A stretch of 64,000 nt of DNA, taken from the NCBI RefSeq assembly GCF_003634105.1, contig NZ_RBIQ01000008.1, forward strand, positions 372,001 through 436,000. Direction: 5' to 3'. Below the pieces are notes generated by a model. It was given only the letters and a program-made list of their open reading frames with translations. It was not told the origin of the DNA and did no database searches. The position numbers and the translations under genes are program-made. This stretch comes from Maribacter vaceletii. Lineage in GTDB: Bacteria > Bacteroidota > Bacteroidia > Flavobacteriales > Flavobacteriaceae. Below are positions 51,434 through 61,898 of the stretch, piece after piece (positions within the stretch are counted from its first letter, which is position 1; each line of letters begins with the position of its first letter).

Positions 51434-52747
51434 CTATTCTACGTTTTGAACAATAGCATATGTATTTTGTAATGATTTTTCTTTTATTGGAGATTTGTAG
51501 ACACGTCTTACTATGGCGCGTAAATCTGGAATAACTGTTCTTGCAATTTTAGAATTACTATTTAGTAATACACATATTCCTAAATCAGATTCAGGATAAA
51601 TAGCAATTTCATTTCTATAATTATTAACACTACCTCCATGATGATATACTTTTATATTCTTCTGGGAGCTTTTTTCCTTAAACTCGTGTATACGCCAACC
51701 AAAACCATAAGCAGATTTAATATGACCCGCCCACTTTTGGTAATATTTACTATGTCCTTTTACCTCTACAAAAGGCGTAAAAACTTCTTTTAAGGCACTT
51801 TTATTCATTACTTGCGGATTATGACCTAGTAAAAATCGCATCCATTTAGCCATATCTAACGAGCTAGCATTGATACCTCCTGCAGCTACAGCATTATAAT
51901 ATTTATTTGTTAATGGTAAACTTCTCCAACCTTTTCTTCCTTTAGCATGTGGTAAAGCTACATTTGTATTTTTTATAATTGCTTTATGATTCATAGAAAC
52001 AGTTGACATGCCCAAAGGCTTAAAAAAACGTTTTCTTAAAGCAGCGGTTATATCATTACCTGTAACTTTTTTTATAACTTCTTGACTTAATGAGAACATT
52101 GCATTCTGATAACTATATTGCTGCCCTGGCGCACTAATAGGGTTTAAGTGGGTAAAACGCTGTGCTATTGTAGAAACAGATAAGCCCGCTTCTACTAAAT
52201 TAGTATAACTATGATATGCTGTTCCTGAAGTATGCGATAGAATATGTGCTAATTTTATATGAGATGTATTTTCGTCATCTCCAAAATGAAAGTCCGGAAT
52301 ATAATCTGTTATTTTATCATTCCAATTCAGTTTTCCTTCCTCTTTTAAATCTGCCGTTAAAACACCGGCAAAACCTTTAGATAAAGACCCTAAACGAAAA
52401 ACAGTTTCGCCATTAATTTTATCTTTTTTATTGACGTCTTTTTTATTGACATTTCTTTTACCAAAACCGTCAGAAATTATAATGGAATCTCCTTGCACAA
52501 TACTAACACCAGCACCAACAATAGCCCCCGACTTAATTGCTTTATCAAAGTATTTACCAATAGCATGCTCTAGTTTTTCCTTTTTTTGTAAATAGTTACG
52601 TGCTTTTGCTTGTTGAAGCCTAATTTGTTCTGCCGATAACAAAACATCTGTTTTTTCAACTGTAGTTGGTTGCTTTACAGAAGATATTACAAGTATAAGT
52701 AGTGCAAATAAAATGGTTATTCCTACTATGATTTTAAAACGTTTCAC
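51434..52747 (-). CDS. Class C beta-lactamase-like serine hydrolase, membrane-anchored
   Basis: These 437 residues have an N-terminal signal/anchor helix (about 5-22). The penicillin-binding fold follows: SxxK in LGSLSKGFAG (about 121-124), YxN in YSYQNAMF (about 213-215) and the third-motif equivalent HHGG (about 372-375). Such proteins are often esterases, D-aminopeptidases or amidases that act on peptidoglycan fragments or small esters, not true antibiotic-degrading enzymes. The gene converges with the leu operon and stands alone. There is no neighbouring regulator of the AmpR type. Confidence 0.9.
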   Translation of the reverse strand: MKRFKIIVGITILFALLILVISSVKQPTTVEKTDVLLSAEQIRLQQAKARNYLQKKEKLEHAIGKYFDKAIKSGAIVGAGVSIVQGDSIIISDGFGKRNVNKKDVNKKDKINGETVFRLGSLSKGFAGVLTADLKEEGKLNWNDKITDYIPDFHFGDDENTSHIKLAHILSHTSGTAYHSYTNLVEAGLSVSTIAQRFTHLNPISAPGQQYSYQNAMFSLSQEVIKKVTGNDITAALRKRFFKPLGMSTVSMNHKAIIKNTNVALPHAKGRKGWRSLPLTNKYYNAVAAGGINASSLDMAKWMRFLLGHNPQVMNKSALKEVFTPFVEVKGHSKYYQKWAGHIKSAYGFGWRIHEFKEKSSQKNIKVYHHGGSVNNYRNEIAIYPESDLGICVLLNSNSKIARTVIPDLRAIVRRVYKSPIKEKSLQNTYAIVQNVE

Positions 52748-52877
52748 AGTTTAGTTTTAGATTTGGTTATTGATTTGTGGTTAGTAAATCAAAACTTAAA
52801 ACGGAATTATTTTTAAAATGTTTTGTTTCACCCTTGAATTACATTTTTTTGAATTAATATTCAGAACATTTTATATA

Positions 52878-52913
52878 AAAAAAGTCTTTAGGAATCAACC
52901 TAAAGACTTTTTT
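52878..52913 (-). terminator. Terminator of the gapN gene
   Basis: A 15-bp stem with a 6-nt loop (core AGTCTTTAGG/CCTAAAGACT) is flanked by A and T runs. It lies 37 bp beyond the gapN stop codon on the minus strand. Confidence 0.85.
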
Positions 52914-52949
52914 CTATTAGAGAAAAACCTCTCTTAAATAAATCTATTT

Positions 52950-54539
52950 TTACAAAATATAATCTGTACTAATAAAGTTAGATACTTTAGCATCTAATAA
53001 TTGTTCTATAACTTCTGTATTAAGTTCATTGTCTTTAAAAGCAACAAAAGTTCTAATGGAAAAAGAACGCAGCGCATCATGCACACTTAATGTTGCTTGA
53101 GCAGAATCTTTTCTTCCTGTGAAAGGATATACATCTGGTCCTCTTTGGCAAGAACTATTTAAGTTTACTCTACACACTAAATTCACTAATGAATCTATTA
53201 GCGGAGCAATGGCATAAATATCCTTACCAAACAAACTTACTTGTTGTCCGTAATTACTCTCCGCCATATCATCTAAAGGCTCTTCTATATCTTTAAAAGG
53301 AACAACCGGTATTACAGGGCCAAATTGCTCTTCTTGATATACACGCATTTCTTTAGTAACAGGATATAAGACAGCAGGCCAAATATAGTTTTCTGTTGTT
53401 TTTCCTCCTTTTTTGTTTAAAATTTTTGCGCCTTTTGTTTTAGCATCCTCAATAAGCCCTTGAATGTATTCTGGCTTACTAGGTTCTGGCAGTGGTGTTA
53501 ATTTAGCTCCATCATCCCATGGGTTACCAAATTTTAAAGCATCCACCTTTTCTGTAAAGCGTTTATTAAACTCCTCGATAATATCTTCATGTACGTACAA
53601 AACTTTTAAAGCTGTACATCGTTGTCCGTTAAAAGATAAAGTACCTGCAATACATTCATCTATAGTTAAATCTAAATCTGCATCTGGTAATACAATTGCA
53701 GGGTTTTTAGCTTCTAAACCTAAAACTAAGCGTAAACGGTTACTTTTTGGGTGTTGGTCTTGTAAAGCATTTGCAGATTTACTATTCCCAATTAAAGCTA
53801 ACACATCTACCTTTCCTGTTTGCATAATAGGTGCTGCTACTGCCCTACCTCTACCAAAAATAATATTCACTACCCCTTTTGGAAAACTACTCTGAAAAGC
53901 TTCTAAAAGTGGTGTAATTAAAAGAACCCCATGTTTAGCTGGCTTAAAAATGGTAGTATTCCCCATTATAATAGCGGGAATTAATAAAGCAAACGTTTCG
54001 TTTAAAGGATAATTATAGGGCCCTAAGCATAAGACAACACCTAACGGCCCTCTTTTTATATGGGCATAAACCCCTGCATTCTTTTGAAATTTAGCTGCAT
54101 TACGGTCTAACTGTTTATAATCCTCTATAGTATCATTAATATACTCTACTGTACGGTCAAATTCTTTTTCGGAATCTGGTAAAGATTTTCCTATTTCCCA
54201 CATTAAAAGTTTTACAATTTCTTCTCGTTTTGAGCTCATCTTTTCCACAAAAGTCTCCATACACTCAATACGATCTTTAACATGCATGGTTGGCCATACA
54301 CCTTGTCCTTTTTTATAAGCGCCTAAAGCTGCATCTAAGGCATTTAATGCTTCTGGTTCTCCCATATCTGGAATAGTCCCTAAAAGTGTAGGTTTATAAT
54401 CACTTGTAGAAGATATAGTAGAGAAAACTTCTGTAGAATTGCCATTCCAATCTTTTAATTCTCCATCAACCAAATACTGTTTTTGATTAATAACTTCTTT
54501 AATTTGATATTGCTCTGGAATAGTTGCCTCTTTACTCAT
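52950..54539 (-). CDS. gapN: Non-phosphorylating NADP-dependent glyceraldehyde-3-phosphate dehydrogenase
   Basis: This aldehyde dehydrogenase of 529 residues oxidises glyceraldehyde 3-phosphate directly to 3-phosphoglycerate with NADP, supplying NADPH. The catalytic Cys lies in [10 protein letters not shown] (about 303-312). The nucleophile-activating Glu is in [16 protein letters not shown]. The C-terminal segment [20 protein letters not shown] is characteristic of the GapN branch. It has no signal peptide and acts in the cytosol. A LacI-type palindrome (54656-54669) lies about 120 bp upstream and might control it, in keeping with a carbon-metabolism gene. A terminator follows. Confidence 0.9.
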   Translation of the reverse strand: MSKEATIPEQYQIKEVINQKQYLVDGELKDWNGNSTEVFSTISSTSDYKPTLLGTIPDMGEPEALNALDAALGAYKKGQGVWPTMHVKDRIECMETFVEKMSSKREEIVKLLMWEIGKSLPDSEKEFDRTVEYINDTIEDYKQLDRNAAKFQKNAGVYAHIKRGPLGVVLCLGPYNYPLNETFALLIPAIIMGNTTIFKPAKHGVLLITPLLEAFQSSFPKGVVNIIFGRGRAVAAPIMQTGKVDVLALIGNSKSANALQDQHPKSNRLRLVLGLEAKNPAIVLPDADLDLTIDECIAGTLSFNGQRCTALKVLYVHEDIIEEFNKRFTEKVDALKFGNPWDDGAKLTPLPEPSKPEYIQGLIEDAKTKGAKILNKKGGKTTENYIWPAVLYPVTKEMRVYQEEQFGPVIPVVPFKDIEEPLDDMAESNYGQQVSLFGKDIYAIAPLIDSLVNLVCRVNLNSSCQRGPDVYPFTGRKDSAQATLSVHDALRSFSIRTFVAFKDNELNTEVIEQLLDAKVSNFISTDYIL

Positions 54540-54655
54540 ATGTGTTATATTTTTATGAATTTGTCGTGTTAAAACTTAATTCTATACAACGAAGTTAGTG
54601 AAAAACAAAAAAACAACGAACCTTCTAGAATACCTTATTTTTAAGGAGTTACAGA

Positions 54656-54669
54656 CGAAAACGTTTTCG
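54656..54669. promoter_or_regulatory. LacI-family-type operator palindrome upstream of gapN
   Basis: CGAAAACGTTTTCG is a perfect 14-bp palindrome with a central CG, the usual symmetry of LacI/CcpA-type operators. It lies between ilvA (stop at 54705) and gapN, about 120 bp upstream of gapN. Without a loop or T run it is a poor terminator. Confidence 0.45.
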
Positions 54670-54704
54670 AGAATATTTTATAATGAAAGAATTTCTATCT
54701 GATA

Positions 54705-55955
54705 TTAAACTAAATATTGAAAAAGGTCTGGTTTGTCATTTAAATACTCTCCGAAGAAATTATTCTCTTTCATTCTTTTAACTAAAGGCTCTAAATCTGA
54801 AGGACTTTTTAATTCTATACCAACCACAGCGGGGGCATTTTCTTTGTTAGATTTTTTAGAATATTCAAAATGTGTAATATCATCTGATGGGCCTAAAATT
54901 TCAGCTACAAATTCTTTTAAAGCTCCTGGGCGTTGTGGAAAACGAACTATAAAATAATGCTTTAATTTCCCAAACAACAAAGCCCTTTCTTTAATTTCAG
55001 CTGTTCTAGCAATATCATTATTACTACCACTAATTATACAGACTACGTTTTTCCCTTTTAACTCGTCTGCAAAAATATCTAAAGCTGCTATTGTTAATGC
55101 TCCTGCAGGCTCTACAACTATTGCATCTCTATTATACAAATCTAGTATAGTTTGGCAAACCTTACCTTCTGCAACCGTTACCATCTTATGTAAGTTATCT
55201 TTACAAATAGCAAATGTGTAATCTCCTACTCTTTTTACTGCAGCACCATCAACAAACTTATCTATGTTTTTTAGCTCCGTATTTATAGTATTATCTATTG
55301 ATGTTTTCATAGAAGGAGCTCCTTCTGGCTCCACTCCTATTATTTTAGTATTTGGAGACATCGATTTTAAAACTCCTATTAAACCAGATGCTAAGCCACC
55401 ACCACCAACTGGCACAAAAATATAATCTATAGGTTTTTTAGTTTGATTTAAAATTTCTAATCCAACTGTTCCTTGTCCTTCTATAATTTTGGGATCATCA
55501 AAGGGATGAATAAAACTTTTATTCTGGGACTCGCAATATTCTTTTGCTGCTTTATAAGAATCATCAAAAGTATCTCCTTCTAAAACAATAGTTACCCAAC
55601 TTTCTCCAAACAATTTTGTTTGCTCCACTTTTTGCTTAGGAGTTACAGCTGGCATATAAATAGTGCCTTTAATACCCAAATGTTTGCATGCATACGCTAC
55701 TCCTTGGGCATGATTACCAGCACTAGCACAAACTACACCTTTAGCTCTTTCCTCTGCAGACAAAGAACTAATTTTGTTAAATGCTCCTCTTATTTTATAA
55801 GAACGTACGCTTTGTAAATCTTCTCTCTTTAGAGAAATACTTGCTTCATATTGTTTAGAAAGGCGTAAACTAGAAGAAAGCGGCGTAACATCCACCACTT
55901 GCTGAATGTTTATCGCCGCTTTCTTAATATTCTCAATTGTTGGGAAGTACTTCAT
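54705..55955 (-). CDS. ilvA: Threonine ammonia-lyase (threonine deaminase)
   Basis: This PLP enzyme of 416 residues converts threonine to 2-oxobutanoate, the first step to isoleucine. The PLP lysine is Lys54 in SYKIRGAFN, and the PLP phosphate loop is GGGGLASG (about 187-194). One C-terminal ACT-like regulatory domain (about 330-416, HYFIVRFPQRPGALKEF) binds isoleucine as feedback inhibitor. It is the last gene of the ilv operon, 45 bp after ilvC. A hairpin (55966-55989) lies just before its start codon. It ends without an obvious terminator. Confidence 0.96.
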   Translation of the reverse strand: MKYFPTIENIKKAAINIQQVVDVTPLSSSLRLSKQYEASISLKREDLQSVRSYKIRGAFNKISSLSAEERAKGVVCASAGNHAQGVAYACKHLGIKGTIYMPAVTPKQKVEQTKLFGESWVTIVLEGDTFDDSYKAAKEYCESQNKSFIHPFDDPKIIEGQGTVGLEILNQTKKPIDYIFVPVGGGGLASGLIGVLKSMSPNTKIIGVEPEGAPSMKTSIDNTINTELKNIDKFVDGAAVKRVGDYTFAICKDNLHKMVTVAEGKVCQTILDLYNRDAIVVEPAGALTIAALDIFADELKGKNVVCIISGSNNDIARTAEIKERALLFGKLKHYFIVRFPQRPGALKEFVAEILGPSDDITHFEYSKKSNKENAPAVVGIELKSPSDLEPLVKRMKENNFFGEYLNDKPDLFQYLV

Positions 55956-55965
55956 AGGTTTTGTA

Positions 55966-55989
55966 CTCCCTTAAGTTCTCCCAAGGGAG
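55966..55989 (-). promoter_or_regulatory. Intergenic hairpin between ilvC and ilvA
   Basis: CTCCCTT (55966-55972) pairs with AAGGGAG (55983-55989) across a 10-nt loop, with no T run. It sits immediately upstream of the ilvA ATG in the mRNA. It may protect the upstream mRNA end or reduce ilvA translation. Confidence 0.35.
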
Positions 55990-56000
55990 GGATATTTTAT

Positions 56001-57476
56001 TTATACAATTGGTTTCATAGCTGTCATAGAAGCTCTTAATCTTGCTCCTACAATTTCTACTGGGTGTTCTCTAAGTGCTTTATTAACTTCAATTAATTTA
56101 GCGTTATCTACACCATTGTCTTTACCTTCTGCATAATTTTTACCAATAACATCTGTATCCATGTTCTTCATAAAATCTGTTAATAAAGGCTTACAAGCAT
56201 GGTCAAATAAATAACAACCATATTCTGCAGTATCTGAAATTACACTGTTCATTTCGTATAATTTCTTTCTTGCAATTGTATTTGCAATTAATGGCGTTTC
56301 ATGTAAAGACTCATAATAAGCAGACTCGCCAATAATTCCAGAATCGGTCATTGCCTCAAAAGCTAACTCTACACCTGCTCTTACCATAGCAACCATAAGT
56401 ACACCATTGTCATAAAATTCTTGCTCAGAAATCTCTACAGAACCTGCAGGAGTTTTTTCAAAAGAAGTTTCACCAGTTGCTGCTCTCCAACCTAATAAGT
56501 TTTTATCATCATTAGCCCAATCTTCCATCATAGTTTTAGAAAAATGACCAGTCATAATATCATCCATATGTTTTTGGAATAACGGACGCATAATATCTTT
56601 TAATTCTTCTGATAATTCAAAAGCTTTAATTTTTGCTGGGTTAGATAAACGATCCATCATATTGGTAATACCACCATATTTTAAACCTTCTGTTATAGTT
56701 TCCCAACCATATTGAATAAGTTTTGAAGCATAACCCGCATCAATACCTTTTTCTATCATTTTATCAAAACAAAGAATAGAGCCTGTTTGTAATAATCCAC
56801 AAAGAATGGTTTGTTCTCCCATTAAATCTGACTTTACTTCTGCAACAAAAGAAGAGTCTAAAACACCTGCTCTATCACCACCAGTTGCAACAGCATATGC
56901 TTTTGCTTCTGCTTTACCTTTACCTTGAGGGTCATTTTCTGGGTGTACAGCAATTAATGTTGGTACACCAAAACCTCTTTTATATTCTTCTCTTACTTCT
57001 GAACCTGGACTCTTAGGAGCAACCATAATTACCGTAAGGTCTTCTCTAATTTGTGTTCCTTCTTCTACAATGTTAAACCCATGAGAATAAGAAAGCGTAG
57101 CTCCTTTTTTCATTAACGGCATAACTGCTTTTACTACCGCAGTATGTTGCTTGTCTGGAGTTAAGTTTATTAATAAATCTGCAGTAGGAATTAACTCTTG
57201 ATAAGTACCTACTGTAAATCCGTTTTCTGAAGCATTTTTAAAAGATTGTCTTTTTTCTTTTATAGCTGCATCTCTTAACGTATAAGAAACATCTAAACCA
57301 GAATCTCTCATATTTAAACCTTGGTTAAGACCTTGTGCTCCACAACCAATAATTACAACTTTTTTTCCTTTTAATGCAGATACACCATCAGAGAATTCTG
57401 TAGATTCCATAAACCTACATTTTCCTAATTGCGTAAGCTTATCTCTTAATGATAGTGTATTAAAATAATTTGCCAT
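56001..57476 (-). CDS. ilvC: Ketol-acid reductoisomerase, long (class II) form
   Basis: This enzyme of 491 residues isomerises and reduces acetolactate and acetohydroxybutyrate with NADPH. The nucleotide-binding loop is [12 protein letters not shown] (about 45-56). Its length equals the long enterobacterial form (class II) with a duplicated C-terminal knotted domain. Metal-binding acidic residues lie in [11 protein letters not shown] (about 217) and in the second half (around [11 protein letters not shown]). It is the fourth gene of the ilvD-B-N-C-A operon, 30 bp after ilvN. The protein is intact. Confidence 0.97.
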   Translation of the reverse strand: MANYFNTLSLRDKLTQLGKCRFMESTEFSDGVSALKGKKVVIIGCGAQGLNQGLNMRDSGLDVSYTLRDAAIKEKRQSFKNASENGFTVGTYQELIPTADLLINLTPDKQHTAVVKAVMPLMKKGATLSYSHGFNIVEEGTQIREDLTVIMVAPKSPGSEVREEYKRGFGVPTLIAVHPENDPQGKGKAEAKAYAVATGGDRAGVLDSSFVAEVKSDLMGEQTILCGLLQTGSILCFDKMIEKGIDAGYASKLIQYGWETITEGLKYGGITNMMDRLSNPAKIKAFELSEELKDIMRPLFQKHMDDIMTGHFSKTMMEDWANDDKNLLGWRAATGETSFEKTPAGSVEISEQEFYDNGVLMVAMVRAGVELAFEAMTDSGIIGESAYYESLHETPLIANTIARKKLYEMNSVISDTAEYGCYLFDHACKPLLTDFMKNMDTDVIGKNYAEGKDNGVDNAKLIEVNKALREHPVEIVGARLRASMTAMKPIV

Positions 57477-57505
57477 TTGTGAACTTATTAAGTGTTTTAA
57501 TTTAT

Positions 57506-58033
57506 TTAGTTTTGATTAAATTCTTTTAACAATGCCGATATTGGCATTTCTTCTTTTGTAACTGCTATTCTGCCAGATCTTACAAACTGCATAATTCCAT
57601 AAGGTTTTAATAAATCATGCATTGCATCTACCTCATTACGTCTTCCTGTTTTTGATAAAACAAAAAACTCTCTAGAAACCGTTACAATTTCCGAATTACT
57701 TTCTTTTATGATATTTTGAATTTGTCTTTCATCAAAAAGTAAGCTCGATTTTATTTTAAATAAAGCAGATTCTTGATAAATGGTTTCATCATTTTTATGA
57801 TAGTAAGCCTTAATAACTTCTATTTGTTTTTCTATTTGACCAGCAATTTTTCTAGTAGCTTCTTGTGTTTCTACAATAACAATTGTAAACTTAGAAACTC
57901 CGTCTATTTCTGATTTAGAAACATTAAGACTCTCTACATTAACATGACGTTTTAAGAAAATTCCAGATATTCTGTTAAGCAAGCCAACATTATTTTCTGA
58001 ATAAACCGATACTGTAAACGTTTCTTTTTCCAT
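57506..58033 (-). CDS. ilvN: Acetolactate synthase small (regulatory) subunit
   Basis: This regulatory subunit of 175 residues mediates valine feedback inhibition of IlvB. The N-terminal ACT domain (about 5-75) contains [25 protein letters not shown] with the glycine-containing effector loop. A second, shorter domain occupies about 80-160. It lies 48 bp after ilvB and is read in the same operon. The length is normal for Bacteroidota, slightly longer than the shortest bacterial forms. Confidence 0.96.
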   Translation of the reverse strand: MEKETFTVSVYSENNVGLLNRISGIFLKRHVNVESLNVSKSEIDGVSKFTIVIVETQEATRKIAGQIEKQIEVIKAYYHKNDETIYQESALFKIKSSLLFDERQIQNIIKESNSEIVTVSREFFVLSKTGRRNEVDAMHDLLKPYGIMQFVRSGRIAVTKEEMPISALLKEFNQN

Positions 58034-58081
58034 TAGTTTTTCTCTAATCTATTTTGTCTATAGCGCAATACTATTATTAAT

Positions 58082-59812
58082 TTATTTTAATCTTATTTCT
58101 GACACAGAAGCCCCCGAAGGAATCATTGGAAACACATTATCTTCCTGTTCTACATTAACTTCTAAGAAATAAGGATTTTTTGAGGCCATCATTTCCTGTA
58201 TAGCAGCTTTTAAATTTTCTCTTTTAGATACCCTTTTTGCTTCTATATGATACCCTTCTGCTATTTTCACAAAGTCTGGGTTAGTCATTACAGTAGATGC
58301 ATATCTTTTATCAAAAAATAATTCTTGCCACTGACGCACCATTCCTAAGTGCTCATTATTAAGAACTACTATTTTAACAGGCAAGTTGTGCTGAAAAATA
58401 ACCCCTAGTTCTTGTATTGTCATTTGGTATCCACCGTCTCCAATAATAGCAACAACTTCACGATCCATTGCTCCCATTTTTGCTCCAATAGCTGCTGGTA
58501 ATGCAAAGCCCATTGTTCCTAAACCACCAGAAGTAATATTACTTTTACTTTGATTAAATTTTGCATACCTACAAGCGAACATTTGATGTTGCCCAACATC
58601 GGAAACAATTACCGCTTTATTTTCGGATGCTATATTTATTTCTTTTAACACCTCTCCCATAGTTAACCCCTCTTTTGTTGGGTTAAGTTGGTCATTTATT
58701 ACTTGGTCAAATTCAATTTTATATTTTTCTTTGAACTCATTATGCCAAGATTCATGTTTATTTTCATTAATCTTTGGTAAAATTAATTTTAAAGTTTCTT
58801 TAGAGTTTCCTAATACCGCTACATCAGACATTACATTTTTGTTAATCTCTGCAGGGTCTATTTCAAAATGTATAACTTTTGCTTGTTTAGCATAATCGTC
58901 TAACCTTCCTGTAACACGATCATCAAAACGCATACCTATCGCTATAAGTAAATCGCACTCATTAGTTAATATATTTGGTCCATAATTACCATGCATACCT
59001 ACCATACCAACATTTAAAGGGTGGTCTGTATCCATTGCAGATAAACCTAATATAGTCCACGCTGCTGGTATTCCAGCTTTTTCTACTAATGCTTTTAACT
59101 CTTCTTCTGCTTCTCCTAAAATTACACCTTGACCAAAAACTATAAATGGCTTTTTTGCATTGTTTATTAATTCTGCAGCAGCATCTATTGCTTCTTCCTT
59201 TGGTTTTGGAACAGGATTATAACTACGCACGCCTGTACATTTTTCATAAGAAAATTCAAATTCTTCTAATTGTGCGTTTTTAGTAATATCTACTAAAACA
59301 GGACCTGGTCTTCCAGAACGGGCTAAATAAAAAGCTTTAGCCATTATTTCTGGAATTTCGGATGCTTTTGTGATTTGATAATTCCATTTTGTTACTGGAG
59401 TAGAAATTCCAATAATATCGGTTTCTTGAAAAGCATCAGACCCTAGTAAATGTCTAAATACTTGCCCTGTAACACACACCATAGGAGTAGAATCTATCTG
59501 AGCATCTGCAATACCTGTCACTAAATTTGTTGCTCCAGGTCCAGAAGTTGCCATTGCAACACCTACTTTACCAGTTACTCTTGCATAGCCTTGTGCTGCA
59601 TGTGTTGCTCCTTGCTCATGACGAGCTAAAATATGTGTTAATTTATCTTGAAACTTATACAACTCATCATAAACAGGCATAATTGCCCCTCCAGGGTATC
59701 CATAAATTAAATCGACACCTTCTTCTAATAAACAATGAATTATAGCTTCTGCTCCACTAATTTTCATAGTAGTTTTTTTAGTTTCTTTATTTTTTGCTTT
59801 TAATGTTTCCAT
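58082..59812 (-). CDS. ilvB: Acetolactate synthase large (catalytic) subunit
   Basis: This thiamine-diphosphate enzyme of 576 residues makes acetolactate from two pyruvates, or acetohydroxybutyrate from pyruvate and 2-oxobutanoate. The catalytic Glu lies in LARHEQGATHAAQGYAR (about 62-78). The thiamine-binding motif is GDGGYQMTIQELGV (about 457-470), and TGQVFRHLLGSDAFQE is the FAD/substrate region. The first 15 residues (Lys-rich) precede the conserved start and may not all be translated. An ATG at residue 16 is a possible alternative. It is second in the ilv operon. Confidence 0.97.
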   Translation of the reverse strand: METLKAKNKETKKTTMKISGAEAIIHCLLEEGVDLIYGYPGGAIMPVYDELYKFQDKLTHILARHEQGATHAAQGYARVTGKVGVAMATSGPGATNLVTGIADAQIDSTPMVCVTGQVFRHLLGSDAFQETDIIGISTPVTKWNYQITKASEIPEIMAKAFYLARSGRPGPVLVDITKNAQLEEFEFSYEKCTGVRSYNPVPKPKEEAIDAAAELINNAKKPFIVFGQGVILGEAEEELKALVEKAGIPAAWTILGLSAMDTDHPLNVGMVGMHGNYGPNILTNECDLLIAIGMRFDDRVTGRLDDYAKQAKVIHFEIDPAEINKNVMSDVAVLGNSKETLKLILPKINENKHESWHNEFKEKYKIEFDQVINDQLNPTKEGLTMGEVLKEINIASENKAVIVSDVGQHQMFACRYAKFNQSKSNITSGGLGTMGFALPAAIGAKMGAMDREVVAIIGDGGYQMTIQELGVIFQHNLPVKIVVLNNEHLGMVRQWQELFFDKRYASTVMTNPDFVKIAEGYHIEAKRVSKRENLKAAIQEMMASKNPYFLEVNVEQEDNVFPMIPSGASVSEIRLK

Positions 59813-59869
59813 AAGCCTTACCCAACAATCTTTTAAGATTTTTACGGGTTAATTAAATTAATTAATGTT

Positions 59870-61546
59870 CTAAAACTCATCTGTTACACATCCTTGTGCT
59901 GCAGAAGATACTGATCGGGCATATTTATACAACACCCCTTTTTTAAACTTTAAAGCTGGCTCTACCCACGCTTCTTTACGTTTTGCTAATTCCTCATTAG
60001 ATACTTCTACATTAATAGAATTTGTTTCTGCGTCTATCGTAATTGTATCTCCATCTTTAACTAAAGCAATAGTACCACCTTCTTGTGCTTCTGGCGAAAT
60101 ATGCCCCACTACAAAACCGTGTGTTCCTCCAGAGAAACGACCATCTGTAATTAACGCTACTTCTTTACCTAAACCTGCACCCATAATGGCAGCTGTAGGT
60201 TTTAGCATTTCTGGCATTCCTGGTCCTCCTTTAGGGCCTTCATACCTAATGACGACGACATTTCCTTTTTCTACTTTACCTCCTCGTATAGCATCATTAG
60301 CATCATACTCACTATTAAATACTTTTGCAGTTCCTTTAAATAACAAACCTTCTTTTCCTGTTATTTTTGCTACGGAGCCATTTTCTGCTAAGTTACCGTA
60401 TAACATTCTTAAATGCCCTGTTGCCTTAATTGGCTTATCTAAAGGCATAATAACATCTTGACCTTCTTCTAAATCTGGAACATTTTCTAAATTCTCTGCT
60501 AAAGTTTTTCCTGTTACGGTTAAACAATCTCCGTGTAAAAGACCATTCTTTAATAAATATTTTAAAACCGCTGGTATACCTCCTATTCTATGCACATCTT
60601 CCATTAAATATTTACCGCTTGGCTTTAAATCTGCGATAAATGGTGTAGTATCACTTATATGCTGAAAATCTTTTAAAGTAAAATCTATATCTGCAGCTCT
60701 AGCAATTGCTAAGAAATGTAATACTGCATTTGTAGAACCTCCAGTAATGGTTACTAAACGAACAGCATTTTCTAAAGACTTACGAGTAACAATATCTAAA
60801 GGTTTTATATCTTTTTCTATAAGAATGCGCATTTGCTTTCCTGCAGCGATACATTCTTCCTCTTTATTATTACTAATTGCTGGATTAGAAGAATTATATG
60901 GTAAAGACATTCCTAAGGCCTCTATTGCAGAAGCCATAGTATTTGCTGTATACATACCACCACAAGCCCCAGCTCCTGGGATAGATTTTTTAATAATGGA
61001 TTTATAGTTTTTTTCATCCATGGTACCAGCTACTTTCTCTCCCCATGCTTCAAATGCAGATACAATATCTAATTTTCTATCTTCATGACAACCAGATGCT
61101 ATTGTACCACCATATACTAAAATTGCAGGACGATTTAATCGTAACATTGCCATTAATGCTCCTGGCATGTTCTTATCGCAACCCACAACAGTTACTAATG
61201 CGTCATAAGACATTCCTTGTACTACAGTTTCCATAGAATCTGCAATAATATCTCTAGAAGGTAATGAAAAACGCATTCCTGGTGTACCCATAGAAATACC
61301 ATCACTAACACCAATAGTATTAAAAATTAAACCTACAGTTTCTTTAGAGTTGACTCCTTCTTTTACCAATTTTGCCAAATCATTTAAGTGCATATTACAC
61401 GGATTACCTTCGTAACCAGTACTTGCAATACCTACTAATGGTTTATTAAAATCTTCATCTTTAAAACCAATAGCATATAACATTGCTTGTGCTGCCGGTT
61501 GTGTTGGATCTTGAGTAACGTTTTTACTGTATTTATTTAATTCCAT
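59870..61546 (-). CDS. ilvD: Dihydroxy-acid dehydratase
   Basis: This iron-sulphur enzyme of 558 residues dehydrates dihydroxyisovalerate and dihydroxymethylvalerate to the 2-oxoacids. The cluster cysteines are in GNPCNMHL (about 49), [10 protein letters not shown] (about 122) and [12 protein letters not shown] (about 195). The C-terminal blocks are [15 protein letters not shown] and [11 protein letters not shown]. It is the first structural gene of the ilv operon and follows the leader peptide and attenuator. About 200 bp of untranslated RNA separate the terminator hairpin from its ATG. Confidence 0.97.
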   Translation of the reverse strand: MELNKYSKNVTQDPTQPAAQAMLYAIGFKDEDFNKPLVGIASTGYEGNPCNMHLNDLAKLVKEGVNSKETVGLIFNTIGVSDGISMGTPGMRFSLPSRDIIADSMETVVQGMSYDALVTVVGCDKNMPGALMAMLRLNRPAILVYGGTIASGCHEDRKLDIVSAFEAWGEKVAGTMDEKNYKSIIKKSIPGAGACGGMYTANTMASAIEALGMSLPYNSSNPAISNNKEEECIAAGKQMRILIEKDIKPLDIVTRKSLENAVRLVTITGGSTNAVLHFLAIARAADIDFTLKDFQHISDTTPFIADLKPSGKYLMEDVHRIGGIPAVLKYLLKNGLLHGDCLTVTGKTLAENLENVPDLEEGQDVIMPLDKPIKATGHLRMLYGNLAENGSVAKITGKEGLLFKGTAKVFNSEYDANDAIRGGKVEKGNVVVIRYEGPKGGPGMPEMLKPTAAIMGAGLGKEVALITDGRFSGGTHGFVVGHISPEAQEGGTIALVKDGDTITIDAETNSINVEVSNEELAKRKEAWVEPALKFKKGVLYKYARSVSSAAQGCVTDEF

Positions 61547-61753
61547 TTATACTATTCTTTCTATTTTATATATTCCTTGGATACTCTTAACAAATCAAAT
61601 ATAATTCTTTACTGAAACCAATTTGATTTATACTTTTTATTGGTTCAAATTCAAGTCTAAGCAATTTTAACTAATTAACTTAAAATCAATTAATTAACAC
61701 ATGCTTTCATATCATATTCAATAGTTTTTACTTCTACTATTAAGGTCATAAAA

Positions 61754-61785
61754 AAGCCTGTATCATAATTATATGATACAGGCTT
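61754..61785 (-). terminator. Attenuator hairpin of the ilv operon
   Basis: On the minus strand a 14-bp stem (61754-61767 with 61772-61785, core AGCCTGTATCAT) and a 4-nt loop are followed by a run of T (A at 61750-61755 on the plus strand). It lies 20 bp after the leader peptide stop codon and 200 bp before ilvD, so it ends transcription before the structural genes unless antitermination occurs. It would also serve as terminator for pxpABC read-through. Confidence 0.8.
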
Positions 61786-61809
61786 CTAAACAATAGAATA
61801 CTATATCAT
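61773..61809 (-). promoter_or_regulatory. Predicted antiterminator of the ilv attenuator
   Basis: On the minus strand ATGATATAG (61801-61809), which contains the leader peptide stop codon, can pair with CTGTATCAT (61773-61781), the 5' arm of the terminator. The pairing is nine base pairs with one G-U. The two structures exclude each other. A smaller hairpin (TCCCA/TGGGA) over the last leader codons would compete with the antiterminator when the ribosome is not stalled. Confidence 0.6.
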
Positions 61810-61859
61810 CCCAGTAATGGGACAATAATAATACTAACTAATGTTTTTGTTATTTTCAT
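61806..61859 (-). CDS. Branched-chain leader peptide of the ilv operon
   Basis: An ATG at 61859 opens 17 codons, MKITKTLVSIIIVPLLG, ending in TGA at 61806-61808. Nine of 17 residues are Ile, Leu or Val, and eight of them fall in the last 11. Such a concentration of the end-product amino acids, directly before an intrinsic terminator and the ilv genes, is the hallmark of ribosome-mediated attenuation. The short peptide itself has no other expected function. It is analogous to ilvL of enterobacteria but has no recognisable sequence homology to it. Confidence 0.75.
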   Translation of the reverse strand: MKITKTLVSIIIVPLLG

Positions 61860-61898
61860 AAAACAATAATACTTATTCTTTTTTTAATATCCTAGTTT

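Larger units (their letters stand above)
61547..61898. other. 352-bp ilv leader region between pxpC and ilvD
   Basis: This gap holds the 17-residue branched-chain leader peptide (61806-61859), a predicted antiterminator and the attenuator hairpin (both listed). Between the hairpin and ilvD, 61547-61749 is A+T-rich. There I see no further gene and no full -7 element. The promoter of the leader transcript is not obvious and may overlap the 3' end of pxpC, or transcription may run through from pxpABC. Confidence 0.7.

Noticed and set aside
61754-61785. Hairpin as a simple terminator of pxpABC only
   Set aside because: It comes after a leader peptide full of Ile/Leu/Val codons and has a competing antiterminator, so attenuation of ilv is the better explanation, though it may serve both.
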